Of a DNA stretch of 64,000 nt, positions 49,615 through 60,551 are shown piece after piece. The notes under the pieces were generated by a model, which saw nothing but the letters and a program-made list of their open reading frames with translations, had not been told where the DNA came from and made no database searches. Both the position numbers and the translations under genes were made by a program. The first letter of the stretch is position 1. The number at the start of each line of letters is the position of its first letter. The DNA is from Marinibacterium profundimaris (GTDB taxonomy: Bacteria; Pseudomonadota; Alphaproteobacteria; Rhodobacterales; Rhodobacteraceae): contig NZ_AQQR01000001.1 in NCBI RefSeq assembly GCF_002210095.1, positions 558,001-622,000 on the forward strand. Direction: 5' to 3'.

Positions 49615-50247
49615 ATGAGCCTGTCGCCCGAACTTCTGCTGCACGGCTATTCCATCGGCATCTTTCCGATGGCCGAACACCGCGAAGACCCCGAAATCTT
49701 CTGGGTCGATCCCAAGCGGCGCGGCATCTTCCCTCTCGACCGGTTCCACATGTCCCGTAGCCTGGCCCGGCGCCTGCGCAAGGCGGAATACCGGATCGCG
49801 ATCGACACCGATTTCGCCGGCGTCGTCGACGGCTGCGCCGACCGGGCCGAGACCTGGATCAACGCCGAGATCCGCGCGCATTACCTGTCGCTCTTCACCT
49901 CGGGACATGCCCATTCGATGGAAGTCTGGGATGGCCAGACGCTTGTCGGCGGCGTCTATGGCGTCACGCTGGGATCGGCCTTTTTCGGGGAAAGCATGTT
50001 CTCGCGCCGCACGGACACGTCGAAGATCGCGCTGGCCTACCTGGTGGACCGGCTGCGGCAGGGCAATTTCACGCTGTTCGACACGCAATTCGTGACCGAT
50101 CACCTCGCCTCGCTCGGCGCGGAGGAGATCTCACGCGCGGCCTATCACCGCAAGCTGCGCGATGCGCTGCTGCGCCAGGCCGATTTCACCGGCCCGGCCA
50201 CGCCGACGCCTCAGGAGCTGATACAGCGCAACACCCAGACGTCGTAA
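49615..50247 (+). CDS. aat: leucyl/phenylalanyl-tRNA--protein transferase
   Basis: 210 residues. Contains L-L-x-G-Y-x-x-G-I-F-P-M-A near residue 7-19, W-x-x-P-x-x-R-G-I-F-P-L near 30-40, and H-A-H-S-M-E-V-W and G-G-V-Y-G-V-x-x-G-S-A-F-F-G-E-S-M-F-S of the family. It adds Leu or Phe to N-terminal Lys/Arg, creating N-degrons for ClpS-ClpAP. Its end overlaps the convergent DUF2155 gene by 37 bases. Confidence 0.92.
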   Translation: MSLSPELLLHGYSIGIFPMAEHREDPEIFWVDPKRRGIFPLDRFHMSRSLARRLRKAEYRIAIDTDFAGVVDGCADRAETWINAEIRAHYLSLFTSGHAHSMEVWDGQTLVGGVYGVTLGSAFFGESMFSRRTDTSKIALAYLVDRLRQGNFTLFDTQFVTDHLASLGAEEISRAAYHRKLRDALLRQADFTGPATPTPQELIQRNTQTS

Positions 50248-50594
50248 CGCGGGTGATCCAGCGCGTTGAGCGCGGGGGACGAGGCGATCATCCAGCCGGC
50301 GAACATGGCTTCCTGCGACTGCTCTTCCCGGATCACGAGATAGGCAAAGGCGTCGCCGGTCGGGTTGTCGGCCGGGTACCGGCAATCGGCCATCTCGACC
50401 ACAAGGTTGAAGATCTCGGCGCTCTGGCCCGAGCGCACCTCGAAATCCTCGGTCCGACCGTTCACCTTGTCCAGGGCGCGCAGCACCGCGCCGCTGCCGG
50501 ACACGGCGGCCTCGGCCTGGGCCTGTACCGGCGCGGCCGGCAGGACAAGCTGCGCCGCCATCAGCAGCGCCAGGGCAGCAGCGATCCGTGTCAC
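50211..50594 (-). CDS. DUF2155 exported protein
   Basis: 127 residues with a clear signal peptide (MTRIAAALALLMAAQLVLPA, cleavage likely after AQA near 26). The DUF2155 pattern is V-L-R-A-L-D-K-V-N-G-R-T-x-D-F, then C-R-Y-P-x-D-N-P-x-x-D-A-F and a final Y-D-V-W-V-L-R-C. Two Cys near residue 72 and the end could form a disulphide. It is encoded with mlaD and the NDUFA12 homologue; function unknown. Confidence 0.85.
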   Translation of the reverse strand: MTRIAAALALLMAAQLVLPAAPVQAQAEAAVSGSGAVLRALDKVNGRTEDFEVRSGQSAEIFNLVVEMADCRYPADNPTGDAFAYLVIREEQSQEAMFAGWMIASSPALNALDHPRYDVWVLRCISS

Positions 50595-51046
50595 TCGGAC
50601 GATCCCGAGCCGGAAACGAACTTCACCAGCAGCGAAATCAGGCTGACCGCGCCCTGGGTATCGGTGATTTCGTCGCCGGCCTCGTAGTAGAAGGGCGACC
50701 CGCCGGGCATGATCTCGACGAAATTGCCGCCCAGCAGCCCTTCGGAGGCGATCACGGCCGCGCTGTCATCGGGGATCTCGATCCCGTTGGACACCGTGAA
50801 GGTGGTCATCGCGCGGTAGGTCGTCGGGTCAAGCTCGACACCGGTGACGGCCCCCAGCTTGACGCCGGCCAGGCGCACGTCGGTGCCCACGCTTACCCCT
50901 TCGAGAGAACGGAAGGAGGCGTTCAGCTCATAGGCGCCCCCGCCCCCGGCCCGCATGCCGGTGGTCTGGGTCGCGTAGACGGCAAACGCCACCGCCGCGG
51001 CCAGCACGACGCCGCCGACGGTGATCTCGGTCACGGAATGGGACAT
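50591..51046 (-). CDS. mlaD: MlaD-family outer-membrane lipid transport protein
   Basis: 151 residues. One N-terminal membrane anchor (ITVGGVVLAAAVAFAVYATQ) is followed by an MCE/MlaD domain (ASFRSLEGVSVGTDVRLAGV near residue 44-63; S-E-G-L-L-G-G-N-F-V-E near 100-110). MlaD forms hexamers in the MlaFEDB retrograde phospholipid transporter. Its other subunits are not nearby. The ATG overlaps the preceding stop as TAATG. Confidence 0.85.
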   Translation of the reverse strand: MSHSVTEITVGGVVLAAAVAFAVYATQTTGMRAGGGGAYELNASFRSLEGVSVGTDVRLAGVKLGAVTGVELDPTTYRAMTTFTVSNGIEIPDDSAAVIASEGLLGGNFVEIMPGGSPFYYEAGDEITDTQGAVSLISLLVKFVSGSGSSE

Positions 51047-51429
51047 TATTCGGGGCTCCAGGCCTCGTAATCCGAACGGTCGACCGGGTTCACACGGCGG
51101 ATCGAGCCCGGAGGCGCATAGGCCAGCGGTGTGCCGGTCAGGTTCTCCTGATGCGGCTTCTCCCAGGTCTTGTGCGCCATGGGCTTTTCGCTCGGCGGGG
51201 TGTCAAGCGTGCGGTGCAGCCAGGAATGCCACTCGGGGTCGATGCGCGAGGCTTCGCATTCCCCGTTGAAGATCACCCAGCGGCGGGCGTCGTCCGCGGT
51301 GCGGTAGAAAATGTTGCCTTGGTTATCCTCACCCACCTTGTGCCCGTGGCGACGGGTCCAGATCTGGGTGTTGATGGTCTGGCCATTCCACCAGGTCAAC
51401 GCTTGGGTGAGCTTGCTCATGAACGACAT
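51046..51429 (-). CDS. NADH:ubiquinone oxidoreductase accessory subunit (NDUFA12 homologue)
   Basis: 127 residues from the ATG at 51,429 (AAGAGGTATCGC upstream); a start at 51,420 is possible. Contains [17 protein letters not shown], then [24 protein letters not shown], the signature of the B17.2/NDUFA12 family. This accessory subunit of complex I is shared by alphaproteobacteria and mitochondria. Confidence 0.92.
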   Translation of the reverse strand: MSFMSKLTQALTWWNGQTINTQIWTRRHGHKVGEDNQGNIFYRTADDARRWVIFNGECEASRIDPEWHSWLHRTLDTPPSEKPMAHKTWEKPHQENLTGTPLAYAPPGSIRRVNPVDRSDYEAWSPE

Positions 51430-51586
51430 GCGATACCTCTTCGGGATCCTTTGGAACAGGATATGACCCATTGGCGCCGATAGGTCCAGTGGGCAGTCGG
51501 GCGCAGGCGGAAGTCCTGCAATAGTTTGACGGCCAGGGCGCAAAGCCTGCGTTACCGCGCCCCGCCCCTTCGACCGCCGGACGGGC

Positions 51587-51967
51587 TCAGGGAACCCGGG
51601 CGGTCACTTCTATCTCGATCTTCATTTCGGGGGTCTGAAGCCCGGCGAAAAACACCGTGGCGGCGGGCAGCGCGGTGGCAAAGGCCTGCGACAGGATGGG
51701 CCAGCAAGGTTCCCAGTCCGCGCGGTCGGGCAGGATGTAGGTGGCGCGCACCACGTGATCGAGCCCCGTGCCCGCCTGTTTCAGCGTGGCGTCGATCGTG
51801 GCCAGCGCGTTGCGGCACTGATCCGTGATCGCCTCGGGCATGGTCATGGTCGCGTAATCGTAACCGGTCGTGCCCGCCACGTGCACCAGCCCGTCCGCCA
51901 CGACGGCGCGGGAATAGCCGATCTTCGCCTCGAACGGCGACCCGGTGGAGATATGACGCACGCTCAT
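51587..51967 (-). CDS. RidA-family protein
   Basis: 126 residues from the ATG at 51,967. RidA/YjgF features: [10 protein letters not shown] near residue 28-37, [14 protein letters not shown] near 50-63, and the late [10 protein letters not shown]. The usual catalytic Arg near residue 105 (R of R-V/I-x-I-E) is not obvious (here [14 protein letters not shown]), so deaminase activity against imines is uncertain. Confidence 0.8.
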   Translation of the reverse strand: MSVRHISTGSPFEAKIGYSRAVVADGLVHVAGTTGYDYATMTMPEAITDQCRNALATIDATLKQAGTGLDHVVRATYILPDRADWEPCWPILSQAFATALPAATVFFAGLQTPEMKIEIEVTARVP

Positions 51968-52024
51968 GCCCCTGCCCCGCCCCCGGCCGTGATGTTGCGG
52001 AAAACCCTCAAGAGAACCTCCAAG

Positions 52025-52058
52025 AAAAAGGCCGACGCCCGGGGCGGGGCATCGGCCG
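52025..52058 (-). terminator. rho-independent terminator downstream of clpX
   Basis: On the minus strand an 11-bp stem GGCCGATGCCC / GGGCGTCGGCC with one wobble pair, a 6-base loop, then five Ts (52,025-52,029). It lies 25 bases past the clpX stop. Confidence 0.8.
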
Positions 52059-52083
52059 TTATCCTTCTGCCGGTCGCCGGGGA

Positions 52084-53349
<1,266 letters not shown>

Positions 53350-53475
53350 CGTCTACCTTTCGGCCGCTGCTGTCGGGCAGCCGCGTGTCCGTATCGACAC
53401 GCATGTCTGCACTTCCGCCCACCTGTCAGGCCAGCTTAGGCCAGCTTGGGGGGGCTCCACAATCTTAAATTGACC

Positions 53476-53497
53476 TCCGCGCGGCGCACCGCGCGGA
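53476..53497 (-). terminator. hairpin between clpP and clpX
   Basis: A perfect 9-bp stem TCCGCGCGG / CCGCGCGGA with a 4-base loop, right after the clpP stop. It is followed on the minus strand by an AT-rich stretch (TCAATTTAAGATTG) and not a T-run; it may terminate or attenuate clpP transcripts. Confidence 0.4.
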
Positions 53498-53521
53498 CGG
53501 TCGAGGCGCTCTGCCGCCCAA

Positions 53522-54154
53522 TCAGGCGTCAGCGGGCGCACCGGAATCCCGTGCTTCGACGATCTCGTCGATATGACCCCAGTCTTTCGCTTCTTCAGGG
53601 GACATGAAGTTGTCACGATCGAGCGCTTTTTCAACCGCCTTCTTCGTCTGTCCGGTATGTTTGACATAGATGTCGTAAAGACGGTCCTTCAGTTTCTGGG
53701 TTTCCGTCGCATGAATCATGATGTCGCTGGCCTGGCCCTGGAACCCGCCGGAGGGCTGGTGAACCATGATGCGGCTGTTGGGCAGCGAGTAGCGCATGCC
53801 CGCCTCGCCCCCGACCAGCAGAAGCGAGCCCATCGACGCCGCCTGCCCGATCACCAGGGTCGAGCATTTCGGCCGGATGTACTGCATCGTGTCATAGATC
53901 GACAGGCCCGAGGTCACCACGCCGCCGGGGCTGTTGATGTAGATCGAGATCTCCTTCGACGGGTTTTCCGCCTCCAGGTGAAGCAGCTGGGCCACCACCA
54001 GGTGGCTCATCCCGTCGTGGATCGGACCGTTGATGAAAATGATCCGCTCCTTCAGCAGGCGCGAGAAGATGTCATAGGCCCGCTCGCCCCGTGAGGTCTG
54101 TTCGACCACCATCGGGACAAGGGTGTTCATGTAGGTATCAATGGGATCGCGCAT
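53522..54154 (-). CDS. clpP: ClpP, proteolytic subunit
   Basis: 210 residues from the ATG at 54,154 ([20 protein letters not shown]). The family's usual N-terminal T[14 protein letters not shown] follows. Catalytic Ser in GQAASMGS near residue 107 and His in MVHQPSGG near 132; the third residue is in the late R-D-x-F/W-M-S-x-E-E-A segment. Lies upstream of clpX in the usual order. Confidence 0.95.
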   Translation of the reverse strand: MRDPIDTYMNTLVPMVVEQTSRGERAYDIFSRLLKERIIFINGPIHDGMSHLVVAQLLHLEAENPSKEISIYINSPGGVVTSGLSIYDTMQYIRPKCSTLVIGQAASMGSLLLVGGEAGMRYSLPNSRIMVHQPSGGFQGQASDIMIHATETQKLKDRLYDIYVKHTGQTKKAVEKALDRDNFMSPEEAKDWGHIDEIVEARDSGAPADA

Positions 54155-54494
54155 GGGATGAGGCCTGCTTTTTGACGTGTGGCGGGGGTGTTTCCCCTTT
54201 GGACTTCGGGGGATGTTAGTCACGGGGTTCGGGGGCTTCAAGGGCCAGTTGGCACAGCGGTTATCGATGAAAAACCGACGCCCCTCCACGGGTGCGCCGT
54301 GACAAGACCATTTCAGCCGCCACGGCATCACTCCTGCAGGCACATCCATCCCCATCCACGCGCCCGGACGTCCCGCTGTGGCGAGGTCATGCGCAGCAGG
54401 ATCGGCACGGGCGCTTCGGAGGGTCACGCCGGCCAACCGCTCCGCACCGTCCTTCGGCCCGGCCGCTGCCGCCATCCCGCGGGTCCGCGATGTC
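54155..54494. other. 340-base gene-free region upstream of clpP
   Basis: Between the clpP start and the end of the ABC permease operon. Probably holds the clpP promoter. No gene, repeat or clear operator recognised. Confidence 0.4.
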
Positions 54495-55418
54495 TCACCG
54501 GTCCTGCCGGATGTAGGCCCGCCCCAGGAACCCCGGCTCTGCCTGACGCGCCCGTTTCGAGAACGCCATCAGCACCAGCACCGCGATGGTCAGCGCATAG
54601 GGCAGCATCGACAGCAGGTAGACCGGCACCTCCACCCCCATCGCCTGCAGGCGCGGAATCAGCGCCTCGGCCCCGCCGAACAGCGCCGCGCCGAAGATCG
54701 CGCGCAGCGGCGACCATTGCGCGAAGACCACCAGCGCCAGCGCGATCCAGCCGCGCCCGGCGACCATGCCTTCGGTCCAGATGTTCGACCCGCCGACCGA
54801 CAGGTAGGCCCCCGCCAGCCCGATCAGCAGGCTGCCCGCCGCCACCGCGCCCAGCTGATACAGCTGGATATCCACGCCGCTGGCATCCGCCGTCGCCGGG
54901 TCCTCGCCCACCGCGCGCAGCCGCAGGCCGCCGCGCGATCGCGCCAGCCACAGCCCCAGCGCCGCCGCCAGGATCAACGCCAGCCAGACCATGCCGTCCT
55001 GCTGCATCATCCGGCCGATCACCGGCACGCCCTCCAGCTCATCGAACCAGCCCAGCACCGCAAGCCCCGCGAACGGCATGTGCGCCGCCCCGCGCCCCAG
55101 CGCCGCCGAGGCCCCCAGCGCGATCGCCGCCAGCGCCAGCCCCGCCGGGATCTGCGGCGCGCGGAAGACGATCACCGCCACCATGAACGGGACCGACACC
55201 GCCAGCCCGGCCAGCGCGCCCAGCCCCATCGCCTGGCCCGGCCCGAAACCGCCCAGCGAGGCCGCCGCCCCCACCATGGCACCCAGCGCCATCACCCCCT
55301 CGACGCCAAGGTTCAGGATCCCCGCCCTCTCGCACAGCAGCAGCCCAAGTGCTGCCAGCAGCAGCGGCGTCATGAACCCGGGCATCGCGCCCAGCCAGGC
55401 GGTCACCGCCAGCATCAT
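54495..55418 (-). CDS. nucleoside-type ABC permease (BmpA system), second permease
   Basis: 307 residues from the ATG at 55,418, which overlaps the upstream stop as ATGA. Membrane segments span most of the length. The family has [20 protein letters not shown] near residue 29-48, diagnostic of ribose/nucleoside BPD permeases of the YufQ type. It forms a heterodimer with the next permease. Confidence 0.88.
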   Translation of the reverse strand: MMLAVTAWLGAMPGFMTPLLLAALGLLLCERAGILNLGVEGVMALGAMVGAAASLGGFGPGQAMGLGALAGLAVSVPFMVAVIVFRAPQIPAGLALAAIALGASAALGRGAAHMPFAGLAVLGWFDELEGVPVIGRMMQQDGMVWLALILAAALGLWLARSRGGLRLRAVGEDPATADASGVDIQLYQLGAVAAGSLLIGLAGAYLSVGGSNIWTEGMVAGRGWIALALVVFAQWSPLRAIFGAALFGGAEALIPRLQAMGVEVPVYLLSMLPYALTIAVLVLMAFSKRARQAEPGFLGRAYIRQDR

Positions 55419-56479
55419 GCCACCACCCCGCGCGCCAGCCGCACCCGGTAGGTCGTGACGAATTGCGCCGTCACCAGAACCAGCAGGATGATGCCCTGCG
55501 CGATCAGCACGATGCCCTCGGACACGCCATAAAACACCTTCAGCGAGGCGCCGGCCACGTAGAGCCCCGCGATGAACAGCGCGACCAGCGGGATCCACCC
55601 CGGCGCGTTGCGCGCCAGCGCGGCGATCACGATGCCGTTGAATGTCATGTTCAGCCCCACCGCCTGGGTCAGCCGATACTCAGTTCCGGCCACGATCACG
55701 CCCCCGGCCAGCCCGGCCATCGCCCCGCCCGCCAGGATCGACAGCAGCAGCACGCGACCCGCCGGAAACCCCAGCGCCAGCGCGGCCTTCGGATTGTCGC
55801 CCACGAAGCGCGCCGCGTAGCCATAGCGCAGCCGCCCCAGCGCCAGCGCCGCCAGCGCCACGGCGACCAGCGCCAGCACCAGCCCGCCGTTCACATCGCC
55901 CCAGCCGAAGCGCGCCAGCTTCTCGGCCTCCCCGAACACCGGCGAGGTGGGAAAGTTGAAGGTCGGGTCCCGGAACGGCCCGAACAGCAGGTGCTGCAGC
56001 AGCAGGAAGGCGATGTTCGACATCAGCAGCGTGACGATCACCTCCGACACGCCCAGCCACATCTTCAGCAGCGCCGAGGGCAGGATCCACAGCGCCCCGC
56101 CCGCCATCGCCGCCACCATCATCAGCGGCAGCCGCAGCGGCCCGCCGATATCGTACAGCGCCACCGCCGTCGCACAGATCGCGCCCAGCCAAAGCTGTCC
56201 CTCGATCCCGATGTTCCAGAACTTCAGCCGCAGGCACAGCGCCGCCGCCAGCGCGCCCAGCATCATCGGCGTCGCCATCGTCACCGTCCGCGCCAGCCCG
56301 GCGGGCGACAGGAACACCTGCACCACCAGCTCGTTGAACAGTGCCCCCGTCGGCACCCCGGCCGCCACCAGCACCGCCAGCGACAGCGCCAGCCCCAGCG
56401 CCAGCGCGCCCGCATAGGTCAGCGCCGCGCGCACGGCGCCCGCGCCCTGCCGCCGCTCCAGTGTCACGGTCTCAAGCAT
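55415..56479 (-). CDS. nucleoside-type ABC permease (BmpA system), first permease
   Basis: 354 residues, about eight membrane segments. Contains F-W-N-I-G-I-E-G-Q-L-W-L-G-A-I near residue 87-101 and G-x-N-P-K-A-A-L-A-L-G-F near 233, as in YufP-type permeases. Overlaps the ATPase gene by 8 bases. Confidence 0.88.
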   Translation of the reverse strand: MLETVTLERRQGAGAVRAALTYAGALALGLALSLAVLVAAGVPTGALFNELVVQVFLSPAGLARTVTMATPMMLGALAAALCLRLKFWNIGIEGQLWLGAICATAVALYDIGGPLRLPLMMVAAMAGGALWILPSALLKMWLGVSEVIVTLLMSNIAFLLLQHLLFGPFRDPTFNFPTSPVFGEAEKLARFGWGDVNGGLVLALVAVALAALALGRLRYGYAARFVGDNPKAALALGFPAGRVLLLSILAGGAMAGLAGGVIVAGTEYRLTQAVGLNMTFNGIVIAALARNAPGWIPLVALFIAGLYVAGASLKVFYGVSEGIVLIAQGIILLVLVTAQFVTTYRVRLARGVVA

Positions 56480-58013
56480 GGCCCAGCATCAGCTCCCCGA
56501 TCTGCGCCCGGTCGGGCCGCCCGTCCGGCGTTGTCGCGATCCGGCCCCGGCTGATGACCGAAATCCGATCCGACAGCGCCAGCACCTCCTCCAGATCCTC
56601 CGAGATCAGCAGAACGCCCGCGCCCCGCGCCACCGCCTCCAGCAGCCGTTCGTGCACATAGGCACAGGCCGCCACGTCCAGGCCCCGGGTCGGCGAATGC
56701 GCGATGATCAGCCGCGCGTCCCTGTCGAGCTCCCGCGCCAGCACGACCTTCTGCGCATTGCCGCCCGACAGCAGCCGCACGGGCCGCCGCCCGCCGCCCG
56801 TCGCCCCGGCGATCCCGTAGGATTGCACCATCGCCGCCGCATGCTGCCGCACGCGCGACGGCCAGACCATCCGCCGCCCCAGCGCGCCGGTCCGCACCAG
56901 CGTCGCGGCCAGGTTCTCGGCCAGCGAGACATTGGGCGCCAGCGCATCCGCGCTGCGATCGGCGGGCACATAGCGCAGCCCCAGCCGCCGCCGTGCCGCC
57001 ACCGACAGGCCGGTCAGGTCCCGGCCCTCCAGCGCCACCTGTCCCGTGGCCGCGCGCAGTCCCAGAATCGCCTCGGCCAGCTCGCGCTGCCCGTTGCCGC
57101 CGACCCCGGCCAGCCCGTGGATCTCTCCGGCCCGCAGGCTAAGCCCGGCGTCCGAGACATAGGCCGCCCCGCCGTCGCGCACGCCCAGCCCGGTGACCTC
57201 CAGCAGAACTGGGCCCGGCGTCGACCCGCTGCGCCGCCGCTGAGTCGTCTCCTGATCGCCGATCATTGCGCGCGACAGGTCGTCCCGCGTCACGTCCTCG
57301 ACCGCGTGGCTGGCCAGCACCATCCGCCCCCGCCGCAGGACCGAGACCCGGTCGCCCGCCGCCAGCACCTCGCGCAGCTTGTGGGTGATGAAGATGATCG
57401 CATGGCCCTGCGCGGCCAGGTCACGCACCAGCGCCAGCAGCCGGTCGGCCTCGGCATCGGTCAGCACGGCGGTCGGCTCGTCCAGCACGAGGATCCGCGC
57501 GCCCAGCAGCAGCGCCTTCAGGATCTCGATCCGCTGCTGTTCCGCCACGGACAGCCGCGCCACCGGCACGTCCAGATTGACGTCCAGGGCCGAGCGCTTG
57601 ACCACCGCCGCGATCTGCTCTTCGACCACGGCCCGGCGCGGCACCAGCGGCAGGCCGGCCGCCGCAAGGTGCAGGTTCTCGCGTCCGGTGAATGGCTGCA
57701 CCAGCTTGAAATGCTGATGCACCATGCCGATCCCCAACGCGACGGCGGCCGAGGGTCCGGCGATGCTCACCGCCGCGCCTTCGATCTCGATCCGGCCGGC
57801 ATCGGCGGTGTAGATGCCGGAGAGGATGTTCATCAGCGTCGATTTCCCGGCGCCGTTCTCTCCCAGAAGCGCATGGACCTCCCCTGCGGCGAGGTCGAAA
57901 TCGACGCCGTCCAGAACCAGGTGATCGCCAAAGCGTTTCGACGCCCCGAAGATCCGGAGCGCCGAAGGCGCGCCGGGCAACGCCGGCGCGACAGTCTGGA
58001 CGGGTTTTGTCAC
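56472..58013 (-). CDS. nucleoside-type ABC ATPase with two ABC domains
   Basis: 513 residues starting at a GTG. Two ATPase halves. The first is complete (LLGENGAGKSTLMNILSGIY near residue 51, LSVAEQQRIEILKALLLGAR, ILVLDEPTAVLT). The second is partly degenerate, with G-V-G-G-N-G-Q-R-E in place of a full Walker A and RLLSGGNAQKVVLARELDRD as its signature. This is the YufO/RbsA-like arrangement of BMP-type transporters. Confidence 0.9.
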   Translation of the reverse strand: MTKPVQTVAPALPGAPSALRIFGASKRFGDHLVLDGVDFDLAAGEVHALLGENGAGKSTLMNILSGIYTADAGRIEIEGAAVSIAGPSAAVALGIGMVHQHFKLVQPFTGRENLHLAAAGLPLVPRRAVVEEQIAAVVKRSALDVNLDVPVARLSVAEQQRIEILKALLLGARILVLDEPTAVLTDAEADRLLALVRDLAAQGHAIIFITHKLREVLAAGDRVSVLRRGRMVLASHAVEDVTRDDLSRAMIGDQETTQRRRSGSTPGPVLLEVTGLGVRDGGAAYVSDAGLSLRAGEIHGLAGVGGNGQRELAEAILGLRAATGQVALEGRDLTGLSVAARRRLGLRYVPADRSADALAPNVSLAENLAATLVRTGALGRRMVWPSRVRQHAAAMVQSYGIAGATGGGRRPVRLLSGGNAQKVVLARELDRDARLIIAHSPTRGLDVAACAYVHERLLEAVARGAGVLLISEDLEEVLALSDRISVISRGRIATTPDGRPDRAQIGELMLGHA

Positions 58014-58054
58014 AACGTCAGCCTGGGGTCTTCAGGGCCCGTCTTCGGGCCTTT

Positions 58055-59155
58055 TCAGTTCAATGTGCCTTTCACGCCCTCGACCAGGAATTCCATGCCC
58101 CAAAGGCCGCCATCGTCCAGCACCTCGCCCTCGGGAACGACGACCGTACCGTCCTGCGCCACGACCGGCCCGGCAAAGACCTCGAACGTGCCGGCCTTGA
58201 TCGCCTCGGCGGTCTCCTCGATCTGCGCCTTCACCTCGTCGGGCACGTCATCCGACAGCGGCGTGATCCCCACCGTCCCGTCGGCCATGCCCGGGAACGC
58301 GCCCCATTCCGACGGCTCCCAGCTGCCGTCCTGCAGCGCGGCCAGCGTCGGCACCAGGTATTCGTCCCAGTGGAAGACGACCGAGGTCAGGTGGCCTTCG
58401 GGCGCGTGTTGCGACATGTCCAGCTGGAAGCCCACGGACTTCGCCCCGGCCTTTTCGGCCGCGATGAAGGGTGCGGCCGAGGACAGGTTGTTGCCGATCA
58501 CGTCCACGCCCTGGTCCAGCAGCGCCTGCGCCACCTCGCCTTCCTTGACCGGATCCCACCAGGAGTTGGTGTAGACCACGGTCGTCTCGACCTCGGGGTT
58601 CACGGCCTGCGCGCCAAGCGCAAAGGCATTCACGTCCCAGTTCACCACGCCTACGGGGAAGCCCGCGATGATCCCGATCTTGCCGCTCTCCGAGGTCGCC
58701 CCCGCCGCCATCCCGGCCAGGTACCAGCCCTGGTAGGTCCGCGTGTAGAACCCTTCGAGGTTCGCCGCGTTGGTCGCGCCCGAGGCATTGACGAAGGCAA
58801 CATCGGGATGCGCCTTCGCGGCTTCCAGCACGCCCTCGGAATAGCCGTAGCCGGTGGCCACGATCACGTTGAAGCCGCGCCCGGTGAAGAGATCCACGGC
58901 GTTCTTCAGCGCGGTCGCCTCCTCGGGCACGCTCTCCACCGTGGCGATCTCCAGCCCCAGCTGCGCCTCGACCGCCATCCGCGCATTGTCGAGCGCCTCG
59001 TTCCAGCCGCCGTCGCGGGCGGTGGCGGCATAGATGAAGGCGACCTTGGGCTCACCCTGGATCTCGAAGGCGGCAAGCGGAAGCGCCTGGGTCAGGCCCG
59101 CGGCAAGGCTCGCCGCCAGAAGCGCGCGACGGGGCAGTTTCGGAAATGCGGTCAT
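58055..59155 (-). CDS. BMP-family substrate-binding protein
   Basis: 366 residues; start preceded by GGAGAGACCC. Signal peptide at residues 1-29 (RRALLAASLAAGLTQALPLA). The mature part has the BMP family pattern VAFIYAATARDGGWNEALDN near residue 38-57 and W-Y-L-A-G-M-A-A-G. Related proteins bind nucleosides such as guanosine, adenosine or thymidine. Operon with two permeases and the ATPase. Confidence 0.9.
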   Translation of the reverse strand: MTAFPKLPRRALLAASLAAGLTQALPLAAFEIQGEPKVAFIYAATARDGGWNEALDNARMAVEAQLGLEIATVESVPEEATALKNAVDLFTGRGFNVIVATGYGYSEGVLEAAKAHPDVAFVNASGATNAANLEGFYTRTYQGWYLAGMAAGATSESGKIGIIAGFPVGVVNWDVNAFALGAQAVNPEVETTVVYTNSWWDPVKEGEVAQALLDQGVDVIGNNLSSAAPFIAAEKAGAKSVGFQLDMSQHAPEGHLTSVVFHWDEYLVPTLAALQDGSWEPSEWGAFPGMADGTVGITPLSDDVPDEVKAQIEETAEAIKAGTFEVFAGPVVAQDGTVVVPEGEVLDDGGLWGMEFLVEGVKGTLN

Positions 59156-59266
59156 GGGTCTCTCCTGTCAGTTCGGGACGGAGCATTGCCCCATGATCCC
59201 ACTTTTTCTTTTCTTATTAGATTCTTGTAAATCAAACCTAACCTGACACATCAGGCGCGGCCCGGG

Positions 59267-60310
59267 TCACTCCACCGTCTCGCCGATCCGATGCGCGTAG
59301 GTCGCATCGAACCGCGAGCGCACGTAGTCGCCGCAAGTGATCGGCTGGTACTTCGGCGGATTCTCGGGCGTCTGGCAGGTCGGCAGCACCTCGATGACCT
59401 CCTGGCTGTTCACCCCGAAGAAGAACGGGATCGAATAGCGTTCTTTCCCTGTCTGGTTGATCGCGCGGTGCACGGTCGACTGAAAGTAATCGTTGGTCCA
59501 GCGCGCCATCAGGTCGCCGACATTCACGATGAACGCCCCCGGCACGGGCGGTGCCTGGATCCAGTCGCCGGCCTGGTTCAGCACCTGCAGCGCCGGCTTT
59601 TCATCGGTGCAGAGGATGGTGAAGCATTCGTAATCCGAATGCGCCCCGATGCCGATCTGCTTCTCGCCCTCGGCGGCGTTCTGGTCGGGATAATGCAGCA
59701 CCCGCATATGCGCCATCGGCTTGGTGATCTTGCCAAGGAAGAAATCCTCCGGCAGCTCCAGCGCCAGCGCGAAGGCGCGGAAGATCTTCTTGCCCACCTC
59801 CTGCGCCGCTGCGTGATAGGTGGTCAGCGGCCCGCGAAAATCCTCCAGCTCGGGCCACTGGTTCGGCGCATAACCGTAAACCCCGGCCTGCACGTCCGCG
59901 TCATCCTCGGGCAGGTCCAGCGCCAGGTCAAAGCCCTCGTGCAGATCGCCGTTGTTGTCGGGATCGGTGTTTTCGCCCAGCAGCGGCGTATAGCCCCGCA
60001 TGGCATCGGATTTCTCGACCGAGATCGCCTGTTTCGCCTCCAGCGGCAGGTCAAAGAACCGATGCGCGGCGCCGAATGTCGCGTCGATGATCTCCTGCGG
60101 CATGCCGTGGCCCTTGGCATAGAAAAAGCCGACCTCGGTGCAGGCCTTGCGCACCGCCTCGCCCACCTTCGCCCGCTCCGCCGCATCCGCGCTGTCCATC
60201 GGCGCGAAATCGATCATCGGGATCTCTTCGAAGGGCGGCACCTTGGCCTCCGTTCCGCTGGAAAAAAACGCGCGTGGGCCGTTGCCCGTCTGAATCGTCG
60301 TCACGCTCAT
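59267..60310 (-). CDS. 2OG-Fe(II) oxygenase, isopenicillin N synthase family
   Basis: 347 residues from the ATG at 60,310. Jelly-roll core with iron ligands H-x-D in GAHSDYECF and distal His in STVHRAIN, and the 2-oxoglutarate-binding R-x-S in ERYSIPFFF. N-terminal DIOX_N region includes VGFFYAKGHGMP. Divergent from a paralogue and beside a nucleoside transporter. Family members include thymine-7-hydroxylase; the substrate is unproven. Confidence 0.88.
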   Translation of the reverse strand: MSVTTIQTGNGPRAFFSSGTEAKVPPFEEIPMIDFAPMDSADAAERAKVGEAVRKACTEVGFFYAKGHGMPQEIIDATFGAAHRFFDLPLEAKQAISVEKSDAMRGYTPLLGENTDPDNNGDLHEGFDLALDLPEDDADVQAGVYGYAPNQWPELEDFRGPLTTYHAAAQEVGKKIFRAFALALELPEDFFLGKITKPMAHMRVLHYPDQNAAEGEKQIGIGAHSDYECFTILCTDEKPALQVLNQAGDWIQAPPVPGAFIVNVGDLMARWTNDYFQSTVHRAINQTGKERYSIPFFFGVNSQEVIEVLPTCQTPENPPKYQPITCGDYVRSRFDATYAHRIGETVE

Positions 60311-60551
60311 GCCCTGATCCCCTGTGTCCCCGTTTGTCACGACCGGACCTTTCGGCGCGGCGCCCGGCCCGTCAATCGCGCATCCCGCCTGGCCCGGCAT
60401 GGCACCCATATTTCCGCCCATTCCGCAGGCAGTCTGCCTTATCCTGCGGCAAAACGTGAGTCCCTTGCCGCCGATCCTTGGCCACGCGCGCCGCTGCGCT
60501 GCCGTTTCGGAAAGCTCGGGGCAAATCTCGACCCAACAGCGGAGGCCCCTC

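Noticed and set aside
54378-56554. Long plus-strand frames (357 and 363 codons) opposite the nucleoside permeases
   Set aside because: Gln/Arg/His-rich products typical of the reverse of membrane-protein genes in GC-rich DNA.
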